Shown: positions 42,114 through 51,423, counted from the stretch's first letter. The stretch is DNA of 64,000 nucleotides from Sphingomonas_E sp042693015 (GCF_042693015.1 NZ_CP170544.1:4588001-4652000); one strand, 5' to 3'. Notes: generated by a model from the sequence alone, not told the origin. Program-made: numbers and translations.

Positions 42114-43592
42114 TTATTTCTTGCCGAACTTGTCGAAACCGGGGGGCAGGCCGCCGAGACCGGGAAGGCCGCCACCGCCAAGGCCGGGCAGACCACCGCC
42201 GGGGGGAAGCTGGGGCATTCCCCCCGCGCCACCCAGCATACCGCCGAGACCGCCGCCCTTGCCGAACAGCGCACCGAGGCCCTTGAGGCCGCCCATCTTG
42301 CGGATCTTCTTCATCGCCGTGGACATTTCCTGATGCATCTTCAGGAGCTTGTTCACTTCCTGCACGGTCGTGCCGCTGCCCTTGGCGATGCGGATCTTGC
42401 GCTTGGCGTTGATGATTTCAGGCTTGGTGCGCTCCTTGGGCGTCATCGACGTGATCATCGCGTCCATGCGGACGAGGATCTTGTCGTCGACGGCGCCATT
42501 GGCCATCGCCTGCTTCACCTGCTTGACGCCCGGCAGCATGCCGGCGAGCGCGCCGAGGCCGCCCATGCGGCTCATCTGGGCGAGCTGCGCGCGCAGGTCG
42601 TTCATGTCGAACAGGCCCTTGGCCATCTTGGCCGCGAGCGCTTCCGCCTCCTCGACCTTGATCGTCTCGGCCGCCTTCTCGACGAGGCTGACGACATCGC
42701 CCATGCCGAGGATACGGCCGGCGACGCGCGACGGGTTGAACGGCTCCAGCCCATCCAGCTTTTCGCCGGTGCCGGCAAACTTGATCGGCTTGCCGGTAAC
42801 GGCGCGCATCGACAGCGCCGCACCGCCACGGGCGTCGCCGTCCATACGGGTCAGCACGACGCCGGTCAGCGGCACCTGTTCGGAGAAGCTCTTGGCGACG
42901 TTGACGGCGTCCTGGCCGGTCAGCGAGTCGACGACGAGGAGGATTTCGTGCGGCTGGGAGACGTCGGCGACCGCCTTCATCTCCTCCATCAGCGCCTGAT
43001 CGACATGGAGGCGGCCGGCGGTGTCGAGCAGGACGACGTCGAAGCCCTGGAGCTTCGCCGACTGCAGCGCGCGCTTGGCGATATCGACCGGCTGCTGGCC
43101 GGCGACGATCGGCAAGGTCGCGACCGAAGCTTGGGTGCCGAGCGTCGCCAACTGTTCCTGCGCGGCGGGGCGATTGACGTCGAGCGACGCCATCAGCACC
43201 TTCTTGCGACCTTTTTCGGTCAGGCGCTTGGCGATCTTGGCGGTCGTGGTCGTCTTACCCGAGCCCTGAAGGCCGACCATCATCACCACGGCAGGCGGGG
43301 TGACGTCGATCTCAAGCTCCGACGCTTCGGCGCCGAGCATCTCGACCAGCGCGTCATTGACGATCTTGACGACCTGCTGGCCGGGCGTGATCGACTTCAG
43401 AACCTGATGGCCAACGGCCTGCTCGGTCGCCTTGTCGACAAATTCGCGGACTACCGGCAGCGCGACATCGGCTTCGAGCAGCGCGATGCGGACTTCGCGC
43501 ATGGCCGCGCGGACGTCTGCTTCGTTGAGCGCGCCACGGCCACGCAGACGGTCGAATACGCCGCCAAGCCGCTCGCTCAGACTTTCGAACAT
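42114..43592 (-). CDS. ffh: Signal recognition particle protein Ffh
   Basis: 492 residues. N and G domains with GTPase motifs GLQGSGKTTTTAKIAKRL, DVNRPAAQEQL, DTAGRLHVD and TRMDGDARGGAALS; the M domain contains the methionine-rich helices (MKKIRKMGGLKGLG) that bind signal peptides and 4.5S RNA. The last ~45 residues are a Gly/Pro-rich tail. It acts in co-translational membrane targeting. ATG at 43592 has GGAG upstream. First gene of the operon. Confidence 0.98.
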   Translation of the reverse strand: MFESLSERLGGVFDRLRGRGALNEADVRAAMREVRIALLEADVALPVVREFVDKATEQAVGHQVLKSITPGQQVVKIVNDALVEMLGAEASELEIDVTPPAVVMMVGLQGSGKTTTTAKIAKRLTEKGRKKVLMASLDVNRPAAQEQLATLGTQASVATLPIVAGQQPVDIAKRALQSAKLQGFDVVLLDTAGRLHVDQALMEEMKAVADVSQPHEILLVVDSLTGQDAVNVAKSFSEQVPLTGVVLTRMDGDARGGAALSMRAVTGKPIKFAGTGEKLDGLEPFNPSRVAGRILGMGDVVSLVEKAAETIKVEEAEALAAKMAKGLFDMNDLRAQLAQMSRMGGLGALAGMLPGVKQVKQAMANGAVDDKILVRMDAMITSMTPKERTKPEIINAKRKIRIAKGSGTTVQEVNKLLKMHQEMSTAMKKIRKMGGLKGLGALFGKGGGLGGMLGGAGGMPQLPPGGGLPGLGGGGLPGLGGLPPGFDKFGKK

Positions 43593-43819
43593 CGCCACAC
43601 TCCGGCCGTCAAAACCACACTCGACCGCCTAAAACGCAAAATACGCCGGCGGGCGAAACCTCGCCGGCCAGCGTGCACCCTCGGGCGCTTCAGCGTCACG
43701 TTCAAAGCGGAACGAACGGCGGGCGGTTAGCCGATCCCGCCCGACAAGGCAAGCGGGACGGCTTTATCGAAAGCTTTTAACACATTCTGCACTGCTTGGG
43801 CGGCACAGAAGGGGATCGA

Positions 43820-45487
43820 ATGATTTTGGGAGTGCCGCTTTTGGCCTGGCGCATCTGGCAACGCAAGGAACGCAGGGCTTTGACCGTGGCCGCGGCGCGC
43901 CGCGACGTCGTGACCGGTGGCATCACCGTTGCGGCGATCATCCTGTTTGCCGGCACCGGCGGCACCGTCGTCAGCAATTTCATCAAGATCGTCACCGAAG
44001 GCGGCGGCGGGGTCGATCGCGTGCTCACCACCGCGGTCATCCTCAACGTCGCGCTGCTGCTGTTCGGCTGGCGCCGCTATCGCGATCTGCAGCAGGTGGT
44101 GAACGAACGGACCGCTGCCGAGGAGCGCGCCCAGACGCTTGCGGCCAGCGACCCCTTGACCGGCCTGCTCAATCGCCGTTCGCTGGCCGAACTCGGCGGC
44201 GACATGATCGGCAGCGCCAAGGGGCGGGGCCGCGCGGTCGCCGTGCTGATGATCGACCTCGATCATTTCAAGACCGTCAACGATCTCCACGGCCATGGTA
44301 TCGGCGATCGGCTGCTCAAGGCCTGTTCCACCGCCATCCGCGACATGCTGCCGCCCCATGCGCTCGCCGCGCGCCTGGGTGGCGACGAGTTCGCCTGCGC
44401 CGTCATCGTCGATCAGCGCGGCTGTGGGGAGGTGGACGCGATCGCCGACGCCATCGTCAGCCGGCTGGCGACCCCGTTCGATCTGGGTGGCGCCCGTGCC
44501 CATGTTTCCGCCTCGATCGGCATCGCCCGGTCGGAGGCCGATTGCGACACGATCGACGCGCTGATGCGCCGTGCCGACATCGCCATGTATGCCGCCAAGA
44601 AGGGCGGTCGCAATCGCATGGCCTGGTTCGACACGTCGATGGAGCGCGAACTGCAGCTCCGCAACGCGATCGAGGCCGGCCTGCGCGACGGCATTCCGCG
44701 CGGCGAGTTCGTGCCCTATTACGAACAGCAGATCGACCTCGCGAGCGGCCGCATTCAGGGCTTCGAGGTGCTGGCCCGCTGGGATCACCCGCTGCAGGGC
44801 GTGGTCGGCCCCGACATCTTCATCCCGATCGCCGAGGAATCGGGGCTGATCGGGGATCTATCGACGTCGGTGATGCGCCAGGCGTTCGAAGAAGCGAAGG
44901 GATGGGACCCGTCGCTCTCCATTTCCGTCAACATCTCACCGACCCAGCTCAAGGACCCGTGGCTCGCCCAGAAGATCGTCAAGCTGCTGGTCGAAACCGG
45001 CTTCCCGGCAAGCCGTCTCGAGATCGAGATCACCGAAAGCTCGCTGTTCGAAAATCTGGGCCTCGCCCAGTCGATCATCGGCAGCCTCAAGAATCAGGGC
45101 ATCCGCCTGGCGCTCGACGATTTCGGAACGGGCTATTCGTCACTCGCGCATTTGCGGGCTTTGCCCTTCGATCGGATCAAGATCGACAAGAGCTTCGTCC
45201 TGTCGATGACCGACAATCCCGAAAGTGCGGCGATCGTGAACGCGATCACGCGTCTTGGCGAAAGCCTGAGCCTGCCGATCACGGCGGAAGGCATTGAGGA
45301 TGCGGGGATCATCGAACAGTTGAAGGCGATCGGCTGCCACAAGGGGCAGGGCTGGCATTATGGCAAGCCGATGACCGTGAACCAGGTTCGCCGCCTGCTG
45401 GCCGAACATGGCATGTTGCTGCCCGGCCGCGGCCCCGCGGTCGAGCGGACGGCGATGGATTACAGCAAGCAGATTTTCGGCAATTAG
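43820..45487 (+). CDS. Membrane GGDEF-EAL cyclic-di-GMP enzyme
   Basis: 555 residues: two membrane helices (about 32-53 and 69-84), a short coiled stretch, a GGDEF domain with intact GGDEF at 187-191, and an EAL domain with EVL at 316-318 plus SVNISP, EITESS, DDFGTGYSSL, KIDKSF and AEGIE all present. Both activities look possible. The RxxD inhibitory site before GGDEF is absent. No extracellular sensor of size is visible. The start has AAGGGG six bases upstream. It diverges from ffh and converges with thiL. Confidence 0.93.
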   Translation: MILGVPLLAWRIWQRKERRALTVAAARRDVVTGGITVAAIILFAGTGGTVVSNFIKIVTEGGGGVDRVLTTAVILNVALLLFGWRRYRDLQQVVNERTAAEERAQTLAASDPLTGLLNRRSLAELGGDMIGSAKGRGRAVAVLMIDLDHFKTVNDLHGHGIGDRLLKACSTAIRDMLPPHALAARLGGDEFACAVIVDQRGCGEVDAIADAIVSRLATPFDLGGARAHVSASIGIARSEADCDTIDALMRRADIAMYAAKKGGRNRMAWFDTSMERELQLRNAIEAGLRDGIPRGEFVPYYEQQIDLASGRIQGFEVLARWDHPLQGVVGPDIFIPIAEESGLIGDLSTSVMRQAFEEAKGWDPSLSISVNISPTQLKDPWLAQKIVKLLVETGFPASRLEIEITESSLFENLGLAQSIIGSLKNQGIRLALDDFGTGYSSLAHLRALPFDRIKIDKSFVLSMTDNPESAAIVNAITRLGESLSLPITAEGIEDAGIIEQLKAIGCHKGQGWHYGKPMTVNQVRRLLAEHGMLLPGRGPAVERTAMDYSKQIFGN

Positions 45488-45523
45488 GCGGTGCGGGCGA
45501 TTTCCCGGCTCAGAACCGACATA

Positions 45524-46480
45524 TTATCCGCTCGCGCCATGCTCGAACCCCAGTCGTTGCGGTAAGGGCACCGCGCTGCCGCTTTCGGTCAGGGCAATTC
45601 CGTCGCCGGTTGCAAGGCGTCCCACCATCGTCACCGTCAGCCCGCACCGCGTCGATACAGCGCGGATCGCCTCTTCCGCCTCGGCTGGCGCGGCAAACAG
45701 CAGCTCATAATCGTCGCCCGCCGTCGCCGCAGCGATGCGTGTGGCGCGGTCGCCGGGCATGATGGAGAGCAGGTCGGCCGAAAGCGGCACCAGGGCGAGG
45801 TCGATGGTTGCGGCCAGCCCGCTTGCGCCCGCCATCCGCGCCGCATCGATCAGCAGCCCATCCGAAATATCGGCCATGGCGTGCACCCACAGCGCTATCG
45901 CCTGACCGAAGGCGAGGCGGGGGGAAGGGCGCCGATAACGCTGCGCCAAGGTGGCCGGGCCGCTGCGCTCGCCCTGGGCGATGGCAAGGCCCAGCCCGGC
46001 ATCGCCGATCGTGCCCGTCACCCACAGACGATCGCCGGGCTTGGCCCCGCCGCGCGAAGGCGCACCCGTCGCCGGCGCGCGGCCGATTGCCGTCAGCCCC
46101 AGGGTGCGCGGGCCGCCCTTGGGCATGGAAACCGTGTCGCCGCCCAGCAGCGCCACGTCCATCGCTTCCAGGGCTTGCCCCAGCCCGGCGACGAACGCCG
46201 CATCCCAGCTGGCATCCGCGCCAAAGCCATAGCCCATCAGCACGCCGATCGGGCTCGCCCCCTTGGCGGCCAGGTCGGACATGTTCACCGCGACCAGCTT
46301 CCACGCGACGTCAGCCGGCGGGTCGCCGGGCAGGAAATGCACGTCTTCGACCAGCATGTCGTGGGTCAGCACGATCTCGCCATCCACGGCCAGCACCGCC
46401 GCATCATCGGCCAGCGCCCGCGCCGCGGGATGGGTCGCCAGCTCGCGCACACGGGCGATGAAGTCGGATTCGCGGGTCAC
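45524..46480 (-). CDS. thiL: Thiamine-monophosphate kinase
   Basis: A 318-residue PurM-type kinase making thiamine diphosphate. Motifs: DDAAVLAVDGEIVLTHDMLV, DVHFLPGDPPADVAWKLVAV, NMSDLAAKGASP, LLGGDTVSMPKG and ADISDGLLIDAARMA. GTG at 46480 is the start that fits the family N-terminus, but no clear ribosome binding site precedes it. It follows nusB, separated by a repeat element, as part of the usual alphaproteobacterial nusB-thiL order. Confidence 0.95.
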   Translation of the reverse strand: MTRESDFIARVRELATHPAARALADDAAVLAVDGEIVLTHDMLVEDVHFLPGDPPADVAWKLVAVNMSDLAAKGASPIGVLMGYGFGADASWDAAFVAGLGQALEAMDVALLGGDTVSMPKGGPRTLGLTAIGRAPATGAPSRGGAKPGDRLWVTGTIGDAGLGLAIAQGERSGPATLAQRYRRPSPRLAFGQAIALWVHAMADISDGLLIDAARMAGASGLAATIDLALVPLSADLLSIMPGDRATRIAAATAGDDYELLFAAPAEAEEAIRAVSTRCGLTVTMVGRLATGDGIALTESGSAVPLPQRLGFEHGASG

Positions 46481-46523
46481 TTGGCGGGTGTAGCGCGCAC
46501 GGCGTCGGATCGCGAGTTTTCAA

Positions 46524-46616
46524 CCGTCATGCTGAACTTGTTTCAGCATCCACCTCACCGCCCGTACTGGCAGCGCTTGTGGAGGGGTGGACCCTGAAAC
46601 GAGTTCAGGGTGACGG
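46524..46616. repeat. Paired inverted hairpin repeat between thiL and nusB (copy C)
   Basis: A 93-bp element with outer ends CCGTCA and TGACGG. Two inverted hairpins, ATGCTGAA-CTTGT-TTCAGCAT and ACCCTGAA-ACGAG-TTCAGGGT, have perfect 8-bp stems. It begins 43 bases upstream of the thiL start codon and ends eight bases beyond the nusB stop, so it is within the transcribed gap. Confidence 0.85.
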
Positions 46617-46624
46617 CGGAGTTG

Positions 46625-47080
46625 TCACCCCCGAACCGCCTTCGCCACGGCGTCGAGCAGGCCGTTCACGAAACCCTTTTCGCGCTTCTCGTAGAAGGCG
46701 TCGGCCACGTCGACATATTCGCTGATCACCGTCGCGGTCGGCACGTCGATCCGCGCGATCAGCTCATAGGTGCCGGCGCGCAATATCTGGCGCATCGGCT
46801 TGTCGAGCCGGTCGAGCGACCAGCCGGCCGCAAGCTTCGCGGTGATCGCGCCGTCGATCTCCTCGCGCCGCGCATCGACGCCACGCACCAGATCGTCGAA
46901 GAAATCGGTCTCGGCGTGGGCGTAGGTTACTTCCTCGATCGTGCGGCCCAGCCGGTGCTGGTGGAACTCGTCCAGCAGCTTGGGGATGGGGGTCTTCTCC
47001 ATCTCGTGCTGGTAGAGCGCCTGCACGGCGAAGAGCCGCGCGGCCGATCGCGCGCGGGAGCGTTCGTTGGTCTTGGTCAT
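46625..47080 (-). CDS. nusB: Transcription antitermination factor NusB
   Basis: A 151-residue all-helical protein: SAARLFAVQALYQHEMEKTP, then LDRLDKPMRQILRAGTYELI and the conserved end ISEYVDVADAFYEKREKGFV. It binds boxA RNA with S10 for rRNA antitermination. It overlaps hisD by four bases. Start ATG at 47080. Confidence 0.96.
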   Translation of the reverse strand: MTKTNERSRARSAARLFAVQALYQHEMEKTPIPKLLDEFHQHRLGRTIEEVTYAHAETDFFDDLVRGVDARREEIDGAITAKLAAGWSLDRLDKPMRQILRAGTYELIARIDVPTATVISEYVDVADAFYEKREKGFVNGLLDAVAKAVRG

Positions 47081-48363
47081 AATCTCACCGCTACACTGCG
47101 CGCGTGCGCAGGCAAGCCCTCTGCTTGCGCCAGCGCCACCGCGGCGGGGCCGATCTTGGCGATCGAGGCCGGGTCGCAGGCAAGGAAACTGGTCCGCTTC
47201 ATGAAGTCGAGTACCGACAGGCCGGACGAAAAGCGCGCGCGGCGCCCCGTCGGCAGCACATGGTTCGGCCCGCCGACATAATCGCCCACCGCTTCAGGGG
47301 TATGCCGGCCCAGGAACACCGATCCCGCATGCCGCACGGCTGCGAACAGCGGTTCGGGATCGTCGGTCGCGATTTCGAGATGCTCGGGCGCGAGCCGGTC
47401 GACCAGCGGCGCGGTGTCCAACAATTGTCCAACAAGGATGATCGCCCCGTTGGCATTCCAACTGGTTGAGGCCGTTTCCCCCGTGGAAAGCGTCTGTATC
47501 TGTCTCTCCACCTCGGCCGCCACCGCATCGGCGAAGGCAGCATCGTCGGTGAACAGGATCGACTGGCTGGTCGGGTCATGCTCGGCCTGGCTCAGCAGAT
47601 CGGCGGCGATCCAGGCCGGATCGTTGGCGCCATCGGCCACCACCACGATCTCGGACGGCCCCGCCACCATGTCGATCCCGACCACGCCGTAAAGCTGGCG
47701 CTTGGCCTCCGCCACCCAGGCATTGCCGGGGCCGACGATCACATCCACCGGCGCGATCCGATCGGTGCCATAAGCGAGCGCCGCAATCGCCTGCGCCCCG
47801 CCGACCCGCCACACCTCGTCGACGCCCGCAATCTCGGCCGCCGCCAGCACCAGCGCATTAGTCTCGCCCCGCGGCGTCGGCGTCACCATCGCGAGCCGGC
47901 CCACGCCCGCCACCTTGGCGGGGATCGCATTCATCAGCACCGACGACGGATAAGCCGCGCGTCCACCCGGTACATAAAGCCCCGCCGCATCCACGCCCCG
48001 CCAGCGCGCGCCCATCCGCACACCGGCGGCATCCACCGTCTCGCTGTCAGCCGGCTTCTGCGCGGCATGGTAAGCGCGGATGCGCTCCGCCGCGAGTTCC
48101 AGCGCGGCGCGCAGATCCTTGGGCAACCCCTCGAGCGCCGCGCGGCGCTCCTCGCGCGGTACCTGCCAGCCGGTGACGTCCAGATCGTGCCCGTCGAACT
48201 TCGCGGTCAGATCCTTGAGCGCGGCATCGCCCCGCTTGCGGACATCGGTCCGGATTTCGGTGACGGCGCGCGAGACATCCTCGTCCGCCTCGCGCCGGGC
48301 ATTGACCAGATCGTCGAACGCAGCGGCGAAGCCGGCATGGCCCGCATCGAGCCTAAGCGGCAT
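47077..48363 (-). CDS. hisD: Histidinol dehydrogenase
   Basis: A 428-residue NAD- and zinc-dependent enzyme carrying out the last two steps of histidine synthesis. Blocks: AGLYVPGGRAAYPSSVLMNA, VWRVGGAQAIAALAYGT, GPGNAWVAEAKRQLYG, AGPSEIVVVAD, LLSQAEHDPTSQ, LAPEHLEI and PTGRRARFSSGLSVLDFMKR. The ATG at 48363 fits the family; upstream extension is a shadow of hisG. It overlaps hisG by 11 bases and nusB by four. Confidence 0.97.
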   Translation of the reverse strand: MPLRLDAGHAGFAAAFDDLVNARREADEDVSRAVTEIRTDVRKRGDAALKDLTAKFDGHDLDVTGWQVPREERRAALEGLPKDLRAALELAAERIRAYHAAQKPADSETVDAAGVRMGARWRGVDAAGLYVPGGRAAYPSSVLMNAIPAKVAGVGRLAMVTPTPRGETNALVLAAAEIAGVDEVWRVGGAQAIAALAYGTDRIAPVDVIVGPGNAWVAEAKRQLYGVVGIDMVAGPSEIVVVADGANDPAWIAADLLSQAEHDPTSQSILFTDDAAFADAVAAEVERQIQTLSTGETASTSWNANGAIILVGQLLDTAPLVDRLAPEHLEIATDDPEPLFAAVRHAGSVFLGRHTPEAVGDYVGGPNHVLPTGRRARFSSGLSVLDFMKRTSFLACDPASIAKIGPAAVALAQAEGLPAHARSVAVRL

Positions 48364-49024
48364 CCTTCGCCCCCTCGGCCACCATCGCGCGGAACGCATC
48401 GACCAGCGGTGCGATCTCGGCAGCGCGTGTCTTGAACGCGGCGCGGTTGACGATCAGCCGGGCGGAAACCTCGCAGATAGTCTCCACCTCGACCAGGCCA
48501 TTCTCCTTGAGCGTCCGGCCCGAGGAAACGAGATCGACGATGCGGCTGGCCAACCCCAGCACCGGCGCAATCTCCATCGCGCCATTGAGCTTCACGCATT
48601 CCGCCTGCACCCCGCGCGCGGCGAAGTGGCGGCGAGTGAGGCCGGGATATTTGGTCGCGACGCGAACATGGCTCCACTCGCGCGGATCGTCGCCCGCGGC
48701 CATCTCCACCGGCTCGGCCACCGAAAGCCGGCAGCGGCCGATGTCGAGATCGACCGGCGCATAGATTTCGGAATAATCGAACTCGTCGAGCACGTCCGAT
48801 CCGACGATGCCGATCTGCGCCGCGCCATGCGCGACGAAGGTGGCGACGTCGAACGCGCGCACCCGGATCAGCCCGATATTTGGATCGTTGGTGGCGAAGC
48901 GCAGCGCGCGGCTGTCCTCGTCGGCGAAGGCGTCCTCGGGCACAATACCGACGCGCGCCAGCATCGGCAGCGTCTCGACGAGGATGCGCCCTTTCGGAAT
49001 CGCGATGATGATCGGCTCGGCCAT
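48353..49024 (-). CDS. hisG: ATP phosphoribosyltransferase, short form
   Basis: A 223-residue catalytic subunit joining ATP and PRPP in the first step of histidine synthesis. Starts MAEPIIIAIPKGRILVETLP; contains IGIVGSDVLDEF, LGLASRIVDLVSSGRTLKEN. It lacks the C-terminal regulatory domain of the ~300-residue form, and short HisG needs the HisZ partner, which is not in the window. First gene of hisG-hisD-nusB-thiL. The inner ATG at 49024 is preferred to one 16 codons upstream. Confidence 0.96.
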   Translation of the reverse strand: MAEPIIIAIPKGRILVETLPMLARVGIVPEDAFADEDSRALRFATNDPNIGLIRVRAFDVATFVAHGAAQIGIVGSDVLDEFDYSEIYAPVDLDIGRCRLSVAEPVEMAAGDDPREWSHVRVATKYPGLTRRHFAARGVQAECVKLNGAMEIAPVLGLASRIVDLVSSGRTLKENGLVEVETICEVSARLIVNRAAFKTRAAEIAPLVDAFRAMVAEGAKDAA

Positions 49025-49089
49025 GGCGCGGGCGGCTTTACTTGTGCTGGCAGATGCGCGCAATGGCGGCATGGCGAATGAGTGAGCTG

Positions 49090-49518
49090 TTAGTCGGCCT
49101 GCCTCCCGAGCAAAACGATAGGCCCGTCACTCATCCGGTCGCGATCGGGCATCATCAGTTGTCCCGTCCGAATGTTCCGCCAAACCTTGCGACAATCGCT
49201 CTGCGACCGGCCCAGCGGGGCCTTATCGATTGCCACGCAAACCTGATCGTTTGTTATGGTCCATCGTCCGGAGAGTTGAACGAGGCTTCGCTCCGCTCTT
49301 GATGACGTCCAGCGTCCATCGGCATGAAAGGTCTCGCTGAAATCAAGTGCCAACTGATCGGTGCTTTCGTCCGGAACGATGGTCTGATTCGCTAAGGCCA
49401 TTCGTATTTCGTCAGCATTCAGCGGGCGAAATTCACGGAGAACATGCGCGTCGCCCACGTTGTGGATCGGGGCAAGAAGCAAACCGGAGGCGGCCAACAT
49501 CCTACTCAAAGATCTCAT
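49090..49518 (-). CDS. Exported protein of unknown function
   Basis: 142 residues with an N-terminal signal-like segment (MRSLSRMLAASGLLLAPIHN). The mature part has PLNADEIRMALANQTIVPDE, a central WTSSRAERSLVQLSGRWTI, and a Cys pair (DQVCVAID and SDCRKVWR), which recalls small periplasmic proteins with a single disulfide. Not recognised. Base composition is slightly less GC-rich than its neighbours, which hints at recent acquisition. It stands alone between hisG and the hydrolase gene. Confidence 0.65.
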   Translation of the reverse strand: MRSLSRMLAASGLLLAPIHNVGDAHVLREFRPLNADEIRMALANQTIVPDESTDQLALDFSETFHADGRWTSSRAERSLVQLSGRWTITNDQVCVAIDKAPLGRSQSDCRKVWRNIRTGQLMMPDRDRMSDGPIVLLGRQAD

Positions 49519-49585
49519 CGCGGACCTTTCGCGCGCAGCAGGTAAGGCCTACATGCGCATTCCAACATTCGCTTCGTAGCTTCCG

Positions 49586-50488
49586 TCAGCCTCTGCCATC
49601 CACTTCAGCAAGGAAAGCGCGGATCGCCGCCGTCACCGCGGCGGGCTTTTCCCAAGGCACGAAATGGCCGGCATCCGCTACGGCCACGATGCGCAGGTCC
49701 GGCACCGCGTCCTCCAGCCCGTCGAGCTGACAGGGCAGCAGCGCCTTGTCGCGCATCCCCCAGATGACGAGCGTCGGCATGGCGAGGCGGGGGAAGGGGC
49801 GGTCGATCCACTCCGGCCGCGCCACGTCTTCGTCCACGGCCGGCACCAATATCTTCGACGCGCGATACCAGTTGAGCATGGCCGTCAACGCACCGGGCTG
49901 ACTCCACTGGTCGAGATAGATTTCGCGCTCGCCGGGCCCGATCGCGCCTTCGGGCAGATGGCTTGCGAAGGTCTTGGCGAAGAAGGTCGCAAGGCCCATT
50001 TCCGCCAGCCGCACCTCCATGCCGGGGTCGCGGAAGGCGCGCATATATTGGGATGCGGCGCGCTGGGCGGGATCGTCGATCAAAGTCCGCTGGAAGATCA
50101 AGGGATGCGGCGCGTTGCAGATCACCAGGCGCGCGATCCGATCGGGATGCCTGAGCGCCGCCGCCCAGGCAGCCGCCCCGCCCCAGTCATGCCCGACCAA
50201 TGTGAAGCGGCCGACGCCCAGCGCGTCGGCGAGCGCGACCAGGTCGGCGACGATATGCTCGACCGCATAATCCTCCACCGCCGGTGGCTTGGACGATCGG
50301 ACGAAACCGCGCTGGTCGGCTGCGGCGACGAAATGGTCGGTCGCAAGGTCGGCCATCTGGTGCCGCCAGGTCCGCGCCGATTCGGGAAAGCCGTGGAGGA
50401 AAAGGATCGGATCACCCGCACCGCCCAGCGTGACGTCCAGCTCGACGCCGGTCGGCAGCGCGAATCGCTCGATGCGGAGTTCCCTCAC
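49586..50488 (-). CDS. Alpha/beta hydrolase (epoxide hydrolase / haloacetate dehalogenase-like)
   Basis: 300 residues. Oxyanion motif LFLHGFPESARTW, DQRGFVRSSKP, an Asp nucleophile in GHDWGGAAAW, an acid in WGMRDKALLP and His in DAGHFVPWEKP. The Asp nucleophile excludes ordinary esterases and fits epoxide hydrolases or haloacid-type dehalogenases. The substrate is undetermined. It starts overlapping the bolA stop by four bases, so both are probably co-transcribed. Confidence 0.9.
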   Translation of the reverse strand: MRELRIERFALPTGVELDVTLGGAGDPILFLHGFPESARTWRHQMADLATDHFVAAADQRGFVRSSKPPAVEDYAVEHIVADLVALADALGVGRFTLVGHDWGGAAAWAAALRHPDRIARLVICNAPHPLIFQRTLIDDPAQRAASQYMRAFRDPGMEVRLAEMGLATFFAKTFASHLPEGAIGPGEREIYLDQWSQPGALTAMLNWYRASKILVPAVDEDVARPEWIDRPFPRLAMPTLVIWGMRDKALLPCQLDGLEDAVPDLRIVAVADAGHFVPWEKPAAVTAAIRAFLAEVDGRG

Positions 50489-50787
50489 GCCGCTTCCGAC
50501 GGAGCGCGTGCCTTGATCGCAAGCGCGTGGACCCGTTCATGGAGCAGTTCAGCCAGTGCGGCATTTACGGCGCGCTGGCGGGCGACGCGATTCTGGCCCT
50601 CGAACACGGCGGCGACGATCTCGACCGTGAAGTGCGATTCGCCCCGTGCATCGTGCCCGGCGTGGCCGCGATGCTTCTCGCTGTCGTCGATCACGGCGAG
50701 CCGTTCGGGCGACAGGGCGGCGGTCAGGCGGCGGGTGATTTCGGCCGCGACGGGGCCAAGGGTCGGGCTGCTGGGAATGTCGTTCAT
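50485..50787 (-). CDS. bolA: BolA family protein
   Basis: A 100-residue BolA-fold protein (VAAEITRRLTAALSPERLAV, GESHFTVEIVAAVFEGQNRV, RQRAVNAALAELLHERVHAL) with the conserved His in ESHF. BolA proteins partner with monothiol glutaredoxins in Fe-S handling and stress responses. It diverges from the J-domain gene, a pairing common in alphaproteobacteria upstream of cobS. Confidence 0.92.
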   Translation of the reverse strand: MNDIPSSPTLGPVAAEITRRLTAALSPERLAVIDDSEKHRGHAGHDARGESHFTVEIVAAVFEGQNRVARQRAVNAALAELLHERVHALAIKARAPSEAA

Positions 50788-50829
50788 CGGCCCTATATAG
50801 CCGAATCAGGAAAGCAGCAGAGACGTAAA

Positions 50830-51423
50830 TTGGCGGACGGCAACCCACAGCGCAGGCAGGATCGCTTCCACGGGCGGATCGGCTCGGGCGAGCAGCTTTG
50901 CGCGCACCCCGGCTGTACGGAGCCGGGCGAGTTCCGCGCGCCGGGCGTCAGTCGCCCCGGCTTCGACGGCCCGGGCGAGTGGCGCTGGTTCTGCCTCGAT
51001 CATATTCGCGCCTTCAACGCAGGCTATAATTTCTTCGACGGGATGACCGCCGATGAGATTCAGGACGCGCAGCGCCCCTTCGCCGGCTGGGAGCGCGAAA
51101 CGCGGGCCTTTTCGACCGCCGGTGGCAGCGCCGGCCCCAGGTGGAGCGATTTTGTCGATCCGCTGGACGCAATCAACGCGCGCTTCGCCGAGGCACGACA
51201 GGTCCGCCCCGATGGCCGGCCGCTCGCTGATGCCGATCGCAAGGCGCTCCGGACGCTCGGCCTGACCGCCGATGCGGATCGAAAGACCATCCGCAAACGC
51301 TATACGGAACTCGTCCGCCGCTATCATCCTGACCGCAATGGTGGCGACCGCACACATGAGAAGGCTTTGCAGGACGTGATCAGCGCCTATACGCATCTCA
51401 AGTCCGCCCCTGCCTTCGCCTGA
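50830..51423 (+). CDS. J-domain protein
   Basis: 197 residues. The N-terminal part (RRQDRFHGRI, then CAHPGCTEPGEFRAP and CLDHIRAFNAGYNFFDGM) has Cys pairs that may bind a metal; the C-terminal ~60 residues are a J domain with the YHPDRNG HPD motif. It would stimulate an Hsp70. TTG at 50830 is taken as the start because no ATG or GTG lies in frame between it and the divergent bolA start; there is no strong ribosome binding site, so the start is uncertain. Confidence 0.85.
   Translation: MADGNPQRRQDRFHGRIGSGEQLCAHPGCTEPGEFRAPGVSRPGFDGPGEWRWFCLDHIRAFNAGYNFFDGMTADEIQDAQRPFAGWERETRAFSTAGGSAGPRWSDFVDPLDAINARFAEARQVRPDGRPLADADRKALRTLGLTADADRKTIRKRYTELVRRYHPDRNGGDRTHEKALQDVISAYTHLKSAPAFA

Noticed and set aside
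42333..43730. A 465-codon open frame opposite ffh
   Set aside because: Ffh is unmistakable on the minus strand; the opposite frame has no recognisable domain.
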